This document shows, piece by piece, positions 57,378 to 64,000 of a DNA stretch of 64,000 nt. Each line of letters starts with the position of its first letter. Within the stretch, counting starts at the first letter, position 1. The position numbers and the translations under genes are program-made. Origin of the DNA: Rhizophagus irregularis (lineage: Eukaryota; Glomeromycota; Glomeromycetes; Glomerales; Glomeraceae); contig NC_089430.1 in the NCBI RefSeq assembly GCF_026210795.1, positions 5,580,001-5,644,000 on the forward strand, given 5' to 3'. The notes beneath the pieces were generated by a model, which was not told the origin of the DNA, did not search any database, and was given only the letters and a program-made list of their open reading frames with translations.

Positions 57378-57480
57378 CATAGGTAGGGTTCCAATAATTG
57401 AATGCGCACGTGTTTCTTTAACGTTTTCATTTTGACCAATATAGATGATAACATGATATCCTTCTCCTGTTTAAGTAATT
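57378..57480 (-). pseudogene. BTB domain remnant
   Basis: The minus strand encodes GYHVIIYIGQNENVKETRAH followed by SIIG, matching the first strands of the local BTB family; compare YNVIIYAGEEPNVKELHAHS in the intact gene at 59.7-61.1 kb. No start codon or downstream BACK/TLDc part is seen. Confidence 0.6.
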
Positions 57481-57804
57481 TCTCATTTTATAATGAAAAT
57501 TCATAATGGTTTTTAGTCAAGTGCTCTCTAATGTAAGAAGTTAATGATTCAAATTTTAAATATTTCAAAAGTGTTAATTCGAGACTTGTTAATAATTTTA
57601 AGATATATTTATTATGGGAATATTGACTTGGAGAAATTGCAAAGTAACGATGAGGAATATAAGGTATTCATTCTTAAAATAAATTTTCCGTCATTTTTTT
57701 TCAACAATTTCTTTAGATGATTCTTCATCATTTTTTTCTTTAGATAGTTCTGACACGAAAATATTTTCACCTAGTTCGTAAGGTAATTGAATGTATACGT
57801 ATTA

Positions 57805-57935
57805 ATCATATTATGTCAACATTTTTATTTTGACCGGCATAGATAACAACATCATATTCCTTCGCCAGTTTCAAGTATTTTTTCAAAATCATTAACAATT
57901 TTTTGTTAACTTTCATAAGACATTTCTTCAAAGAA
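57805..57935 (-). pseudogene. Second BTB domain remnant
   Basis: The minus strand reads MSYES, a stop, QKIVNDFEKILETGEG, then after a one-base shift YDVVIYAGQNKNVD, ending at a TGA. It is the N-terminus of a BTB protein like the intact downstream gene. One stop and one frameshift separate the pieces. Confidence 0.62.
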
Positions 57936-58081
57936 CGATAAATTTGGTATTTGAATCATAATTCGGCCGTTAACGTCTACGAAGTGACATAAACTGCTAC
58001 TTTTTATTTGTCACGCATTATCTGTCACATGATTAATTCTTAATGTGACGCAGAATGAATAGACAAAATGCTCGTTGAAAC

Positions 58082-59377
58082 TAGAGGTTAGAACCGGAAT
58101 CGGTTATCGGATTTATAACCGGGTTTAACCGATTTGAAATTTAACCGGTTTACGATTCGGTTAACCGGTTATATTCAAACCGGTTTAAACCGATTAACCG
58201 GTTATTTCAAACCGATCAAAACCGATTTTTAATTTTTGTGAATGGTGACATGCCTCCACCTGATCTATTTATCCCCAATCAACTAATACAATTTCAGTTA
58301 ATGAAATTTTAGAATTTTTTTTTTGATTAATAATTTTAAATTTTTCGTTTTTTTTTTCAAACTGAAAAAAAAATTTTCTTCCTTTCTTCTTTCGGTTTAG
58401 TTTTTTTTCAAACCGAAAAATTTGTTTTTTCTCATTCTTTTCCCGTTTAGGTTTAATTTTTTTTCCCAAACTGAAAAATATTTTTTTTTTTGAATTATTG
58501 TCCTTTTTTTTCAGAATTTTTTTCGGTACTTATTTTTTTTTAGATTCCTTTTTTTTTGGAAATTTCCCTTTTTTTGAACCGATTCCTTTCTTTATCCTTT
58601 TTCTTTCCCCCAAATTATTTTTAATTTTTTTTTCTTTCAATTTTTTTTATAACATGTAGGAAAGATGATTAAGATTTTCAAGTTTGATTTTCAAATTCAT
58701 AAAAATCAAAAAAAATTGATATTTTTACAATATTTTACAATTAATTAATTAAAGAAATTATTGATTTAATAATAGACTATTGTAACCAAATCCATATTCG
58801 AAATTCTCTAAATAATCACCAGATTTTTGAATAAAAATTTTAATTCAAATGGTTTAGTTAAATTGATAATTTATTGAATAAAATGAGTATCAAAAGAATA
58901 ATAATAAATGAAATGAACAGATTTCTAATATATTTGATTGTTCAAATATTTTTCCTAAGTTGATTATAAGTTTAAAATTGACGTAATATAAAATAATAAG
59001 AAATAATTATAAAATTTATAATTAATTAATAAAATATTTGAAACTTTATAGTGCTGGCCCGAATTACGAAATTTAAATCACGTGACTACGGCTAAATAGT
59101 TTAGCCACCGGGTAAGTTATGTTACACAAAATTTTATTATAGATATTTGTGTCCCACAAAATTTCGAACTGTGTTACACAAGGGATGTAATTCCGGCCGG
59201 AATTATAACTTGGCAGGATTTATGCCGATCACATTTAATTCTGGCCAGAATTATCAAATATATACGAATCGGTTATTCGGTTTCAATCGGGTTTTGCGAA
59301 ATCGGTTTGAAACGGATTGAACCGGTTGCGCCCGTTTTAAATTCGGTTTTCGAAAATAGAACCGGTTCTAAACTCTA
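58082..59377. mobile_element. Non-autonomous hAT element with CCGGTT-rich ends (1296 bp)
   Basis: A perfect 8-bp direct repeat GTTGAAAC (58074-58081, 59378-59385) flanks inverted ends TAGAGGTTAGAACCGG / TAGAGTTTAGAACCGG. TAGAG-type ends and 8-bp duplications define hAT elements. Subterminal regions are packed with AACCGG, CCGGTT and AACCGATT copies in both orientations (58090-58230, 59265-59365), likely transposase binding sites. No transposase. The interior is T-rich filler with a nested MITE at about 59054-59248. Confidence 0.9.
59054..59248. mobile_element. Nested small MITE with CTGGCC ends
   Basis: The left end CTGGCCCGAATTA and the right end (complement) CTGGCCAGAATTA are inverted. Inside lie ATCACGTGAC and CCGGCCGGAATTAT, so the element is partly palindromic. 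Similar CTGGCC/CCGGAATTA pieces occur at 8.85-9.0 kb and 27.31 kb. Confidence 0.5.
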
Positions 59378-59654
59378 GTTGAAACATTATTAATGTCAAT
59401 GTATGACGAAAAATTTCTTTGCCTCATCAGCCAATCAATAATGTCATTTCTTGTTATCATTTAAAAATACTAGCAATATGTTTCGTAAGTCTGATTAAAA
59501 AAAATTAATTAACCTCTGACACAAGAATATTATAATTTCAACAGTCTACCCTCACTCTCGTCTATGTTCCACAGAGAAAAAAAAAATATTTCGAGAAAAT
59601 TTAGAAAAAATTTTTATTTAAAACATGAAAAATTACATTTTAAACTTTCTAATA

Positions 59655-61121
59655 TTAGAATTTTCTCTTCAAAATTTGAAATACTTCATAATCATCAATT
59701 TTAAAATTCCTTGGTATGTTAATATCAGGATATGAATTTGGAGAAGAACTCCATTCACCATTTGGAGTCATCATAATATCATTACTATAATTATTAATTT
59801 TACCAAATAATGGACCCCATTTCTGAATACATCTTATAGCACATTGTTTTTCAATTACTCTTCCAATTTTACCAGTATTAATATCTTTATAATCATTAAA
59901 TAAAAATATAAAACTATTCAAAGTATTTTTAAAATCATTACCATCCCATCCTAATGGATTATACCCTCCAATCAATTTATTTGAATCTTTAATTTTAACT
60001 ATTGTAATGGTCTCTTTTTTATTATCACATTTATTATGAAATACTTCACCATCAAATCCATCCCTACTTCCACGTAAAATAAGTTTGAATTCATATTGAA
60101 GAAAATTTCTAGTCTTATAAATAATATTATCTTCATTATTTATCCAATTTAAAAAAAGTAAAGGATAAAGATCTTTTTGTACAGGTATAATAGAAGAATC
60201 AAGTTCGAATGATTTCATATTTGAAATTTGTAAAATATCAGACATTAAATTTTTTGGTAATAATTTTTTATAAGGACTTATTTTATTAATATAATCTTCA
60301 ATTGAAATGTTTTGAAATCTAATTAATTTAATTAATTTGTTTATTGTTTCCTTCATTATTTTAATATCCTCTTCGGTCCATTTTAGAGGATCATGTCCAA
60401 TAGTAGGATTTTGTGCGTGAGCCCATTTAATTAAGTAATTCCAAATATCAATTTCATCTAATGCAAGTTCATCTTGTTGTAATAAAAGCTCTAATGTATG
60501 TGCTGGTACGGTCAAAAAATTTTCACCTTCAAATAATATTTTTGTTTCTTGACAAATTAATTTTAAACAAAACTCTTTTAATAATATAAGTTGTTCAAAT
60601 AAAAAAACTATTTGAAGTATTCCAATTGGATCACTTTTTAAATAATCTTGTTGATGATTAATTAAGTATAATTGAAGATTTTCAATTATCTTATCAAATC
60701 CAAGTTCATCTGCCGCTTTTAATAATTCCAAATATTTTGTTTGTTCGATTTGACTAAAATTTATCGTTCCACTATAAATATAACTTTTTTTTTTAAAAAA
60801 AGGTAAACTAAATTAATAAAAGATGAATATTAAAAAAAAATTTTGTGTTAGTTTTATAATATAATTACTTTACCTAAGAATAATTTGGAATATGTTTCCC
60901 GTAATATTTGGTTTTTTTAAAATATACATTCCATCCTTTTTTTCTGCCCAATTAGAAGAGAAAGCCGTACGAAAATATTGTGATCGACATCGTAAAATTA
61001 TTGAATGAGCATGAAGTTCTTTAACATTAGGTTCTTCCCCAGCATAAATTATAACGTTATAATCTTCCTCAAAAAATTGTTGAAAATCGTTAGTAATATT
61101 TTCTTTATAAATTTCCATCAT
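59655..61121 (-). CDS. BTB-BACK-TLDc domain protein (2 exons)
   Basis: Exon 1 is 61121-60874 and exon 2 is 60783-59655. The 90-nt intron has a GTAAAG donor and an A-run-AG acceptor, and the join gives ILSYIYSGTI, giving 458 aa. The BTB fold is at about 15-105 (YNVIIYAGEEPNVKELHAHS), a BACK-like helical region at about 115-215 (LLLQQDELALDEIDIWNYLI) and TLDc at about 280-458 (FKLILRGSRDGFDGEVFHNK ... IGGYNPLGWDG). BTB-BACK proteins are commonly Cullin-3 substrate adaptors, and TLDc domains are linked to oxidative-stress protection and V-ATPase interaction (family knowledge); the exact role is unknown. The acceptor follows an A-run rather than the usual pyrimidine tract. The start could be either of two adjacent ATGs (61121 or 61118). 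Confidence 0.88.
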
Positions 61122-61124
61122 GAA

Positions 61125-62989
61125 TTTTTAAATTAAAAATGATTTATATATTGATTTAAAAAGATTAAATCTAATTAAGGAAAAATAAAATAAAATAAAA
61201 TAAAAAAATAATTAATTGTGTTACACTTTTTTTTTTGTTGATGTTGCATCGCATATCAAATGAGTTCTCAGATAAGGAAATTCTATAGACTTAAATACGT
61301 GATATTAAAACTTTGTTCAATTTTTTTAAGAGTAAAATAATAATAATTATAAATAAATAAATAAGATAGTATTTAGAAGGCTTATCTCCGTACATTTTTC
61401 GCCAGTTTGCTGTGTAAAAAAAATACAACCGAATTTTTGTACAACATTGAACAATTGTACCGTAATACAAATTATTCTATTTAAACAATTATTAATAAAA
61501 TAAAAAATTATTATATTAATGTTTGATTATATTGCGAAAATCATTATTTGTGCTAACGAATTTTTTTTTTTTAATAAAATTTTGTTAAATATTTATTTAC
61601 GAATACATTTGTCACGTTCAAATTGGCTGAAGCTTTTTCCATAATAGGAAATGCATATGACGATGATTGCCACGTGAATTATAACGATTGACGTATTGCT
61701 TGTAAATTATGATATCAGATATGATAACTGAACCACTTATTTATCATCTGTGGCTTAGCACATCTGGTACTTTTTAAGAGCAAAAATTGTTTTACGAAAT
61801 AATCAAAGGTCTGGTACCAAACTGGATAGACTTCTAACAAAAAAAGTTAATTTATTCATAATGAATTAATTTTCACGATCAAAGATATGATTTAGAGATC
61901 AAATTGAAAAAAAAGTTGTGAATGTTGCAATTGCAGATTCTAAATAAATATAAAATAACTTAACATACCGATCATGAATTGTTCCAAGAACGTTAGTAGA
62001 CCTCAGATAGAATCGGCACATTAGCTCTCTTGAGAGTTCACCCGCTGCTATTATCCAATAAAAAATGGAAAAAAAGTTATGTAAATTAACGTTGCAAATC
62101 AAGGCACACTTTATCGAATATTTTTCAATGCTCTTTCTTTTTTCATAACATATTCAGAAACTAAAATTGAATAATTCCTTCTATATTATATATTAAATAT
62201 AGTTAAAAAAAATATTCATATACTAAAAGAAGTAGGAATATTAATAATATATCAAGATATTAATTATTGAAAATATATTTATAGTAATAAATAATTTTAA
62301 CAATATCGATGGTAAAAAAAAATAATTTTTTTCATGAATAATTTTAACAAATTATTTGTGAAAGAATTGCTTTGGATATTTTGAATTATTATTAATAATC
62401 CAATTTTGTGTTTAATTAAATCAGTGTAAGTTATATAGTACTATGGATTATTTAGCAATTAAATCCAAACGGTTGGTCTGAAACTTTTTTTTTTTACCTC
62501 CCACAAATCTTGATTTGCCAAAGTTAATATTCTAATTCCGAAAAAAAAAAATTTATTCTACTTAGGTAAATAAGTTTAAACCTGATCAACTGATCGAATT
62601 TTCTTTTTTTTTTATACTATATAATAAACATTTTAGGTTATTTTTCTTTTTAACAGTATATAAATTACTTCATTAAAATTCGGTAATTATTAAAGATCAT
62701 ATGTCAAAAGATAATAGGCGCATCAATAATAAATATTACTAATATTTACTTTATTGAATAAAACCGGTTCTTAATTAATCTACTACGTTAATTGATTGTA
62801 GGAATGGACATAATTAAATATATTAGACATATATTTTAAGATAATTAAGTTATCATTCCTAAAATTAAAGATCTTTATATCTAAATAAAAGATACCATAT
62901 CAAATTTTTTATTATTAAGACATCCGGTTTTGTATTTTGATTTAATACTTATTACAAATCTGTCAAACCTATTATAATACTAGTATTAC
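61125..62989. other. AT-rich intergenic DNA, nothing recognised
   Basis: This includes the presumed promoter side of the BTB-TLDc gene. No gene, RNA or repeat boundary could be supported. Confidence 0.5.
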
Positions 62990-63110
62990 TTATCTCCTGG
63001 CTAATTAGGAATAAGTAAAATTTTACTAGGATTGGATAAATGATCGGCCGAAGGCTGATCATGTTCCGATTCTAAGTAAAATTTTACTATTCCAATTAGC
63101 CAGGAGATAA
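62990..63110. repeat. Palindromic MITE-like element
   Basis: TTATCTCCTGGCTAATT at the left and its complement at the right frame an almost complete 121-bp palindrome. The arms continue through GGAATA and AGTAAAATTTTACT, and the centre contains GATCGGCCGAAGGCTGATC. It would extrude a long hairpin. Confidence 0.8.
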
Positions 63111-63115
63111 TTGAT

Positions 63116-63519
63116 TTATCCCCTGCCATTTACACAATAGTAAGTGTTTTATAGTATATCGTGAGTATAATATAGTATATTTAATTGTTGAATCTTATTT
63201 TTCTTTTGCTTGGTTTTTTTTTTATTTTAAGAGATTTTAAAAAAATAATTGAATTTTAAAAGCTTCGGAACTATTACTATTACACTTGAAAAATAATATT
63301 GAGATTACAAATAAATTAAAAGAAAGATTTTCTCATTTGGAAAATGCAAATCTTTCTGAATTACTCAAATTTTCAAATCAGTCCATTATAGTATAATCAA
63401 TAGTTAATTTTTACCGCAAAATTTCCTAGAAACGGATAAATAAATACATATAAATTTTACTACCCAGTAGGTATAACTAAAATTGCATAATCGTGTAAAT
63501 GGTGCCGATCAGGGGATAA
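63116..63519. repeat. Inverted-repeat element with TTATCCCCTG ends
   Basis: Left TTATCCCCTGCCATTTACAC and right (complement) TTATCCCCTGATCGGCACCA followed by TTTACAC are related inverted ends about 400 bp apart, the right with an 8-nt insertion (ATCGGCAC). It abuts the palindrome at 62990-63110, so both may belong to one composite element. No coding content. Confidence 0.55.
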
Positions 63520-64000
63520 GAATTAATACACTCTGCTTGTATGAATCTCTGCTGAAAAATTCCAAATGAAATTATAACAATATCTCAATAGCATAATATA
63601 TAAACTCCAATGAAAACCGTTTTCATATTTGTTCTAGATTTTATAATCATTGGTTATGGTTCACTATAAACATATTCTTGTTTATAATAATCACTTTGCT
63701 TTGTTTGAATCCATCAACTAATTGATGTCAGAGATCTCAGTTATAGACATTAAAAATCTCCTTTGTACTTCGCAAGTTATTTCTCATATATTCATTATAA
63801 TTTGGCTTACAATAGGTTGGTTTTCTTTTTAAAAAATATTTGAACTAAACATGTCATTTTCATTATGTAATTTGAATATTGCTTATTGTTTATGCTATGC
63901 CACAGGGCTTTGGTAATAAATCAACAAAGAAAATGTGTAACAAAATTGAACTCAGCCCAAATCTTTTTTTTAAGCCATATCATTTTAGTGTGCCTTTTAT
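63520..64000. other. Intergenic DNA to window edge, nothing recognised
   Basis: No supportable feature. Confidence 0.45.

Noticed and set aside
1-64000. tRNA, rRNA or snRNA genes
   Set aside because: I looked by eye for B-box-like GGTTCGAATCC strings and found none convincing. A covariance-model scan (tRNAscan-SE, Infernal) would settle this.

Overview
The window looks like nuclear DNA of an arbuscular mycorrhizal fungus (Glomeromycotina, Rhizophagus-like). The basis is its strong AT richness, short GT-AG introns of about 65-100 nt, and its gene families: Sel1-repeat/kinase fusions with a small Cys ribbon, a BTB-BACK-TLDc protein, a BCS1-type AAA ATPase, decayed F-box and BTB genes, and a very high load of LINE, PIF/Harbinger, pogo/Tigger, CACTA-like, MULE and hAT-like elements. 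This is inferred from family style; no database search was possible.

Layout. 1-5.7 kb: an APE-type LINE on the minus strand with an intact ORF1 and a broken ORF2 (one stop, one frameshift, YMDN in place of YMDD). 6.0-7.4 kb: a hexamer microsatellite and a 60-bp satellite whose every unit carries a TGACG-type palindrome. 10.4-12.5 kb: a BCS1-like AAA ATPase with a repetitive Lys/Glu tail. 15.7-18.7 kb: an apparently intact PIF/Harbinger element (transposase plus Myb/SANT partner, 32-bp perfect inverted ends, 3-bp duplication) lying inside an older retroelement-like reading frame. 20.0-22.6 kb: an apparently intact pogo/Tigger element (602-aa transposase). 24.0-26.7 kb: a decayed Myb/SANT gene, then a frameshifted bromodomain gene with a PD-(D/E)XK-like end. 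27.0-30.3 kb: a CACTA-like element (CACTAG... ends, TAA duplication) containing a tandem array of about 12 micro-exon/intron-like units. 30.5-35.3 kb: a kinase gene with tandemly duplicated, phase-compatible N-lobe exons before one C-lobe exon, then duplicated tail exons. 40.2-43.5 kb: a MULE with long inverted ends and a four-exon transposase broken by one stop. 43.7-44.7 kb: a Sel1-repeat protein. 45-45.8 kb: an F-box pseudogene. 49.4-55.0 kb: a giant Sel1-repeat kinase (about 38 near-identical repeats) with a recent 648-bp internal duplication. 57-58 kb: BTB remnants. 58.1-59.4 kb: a non-autonomous hAT element with a perfect 8-bp duplication. 59.7-61.1 kb: a BTB-BACK-TLDc gene. The rest is AT-rich, gene-poor DNA.

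Two observations stand out. First, in the array at 27.9-29.3 kb each unit places a 5' splice-site-like GTAAGT in the loop of one near-perfect hairpin and a branch-point-like TACTAAC in another. Stem sequences differ between units but mostly keep their pairing, and a weaker copy of the design occurs near 19.4 kb. Second, the kinase at 30.5-35.3 kb carries an exon array that could give alternative or repeated N-lobes. Every spliced model here was derived by eye from GT/AG sites and reading-frame continuity.
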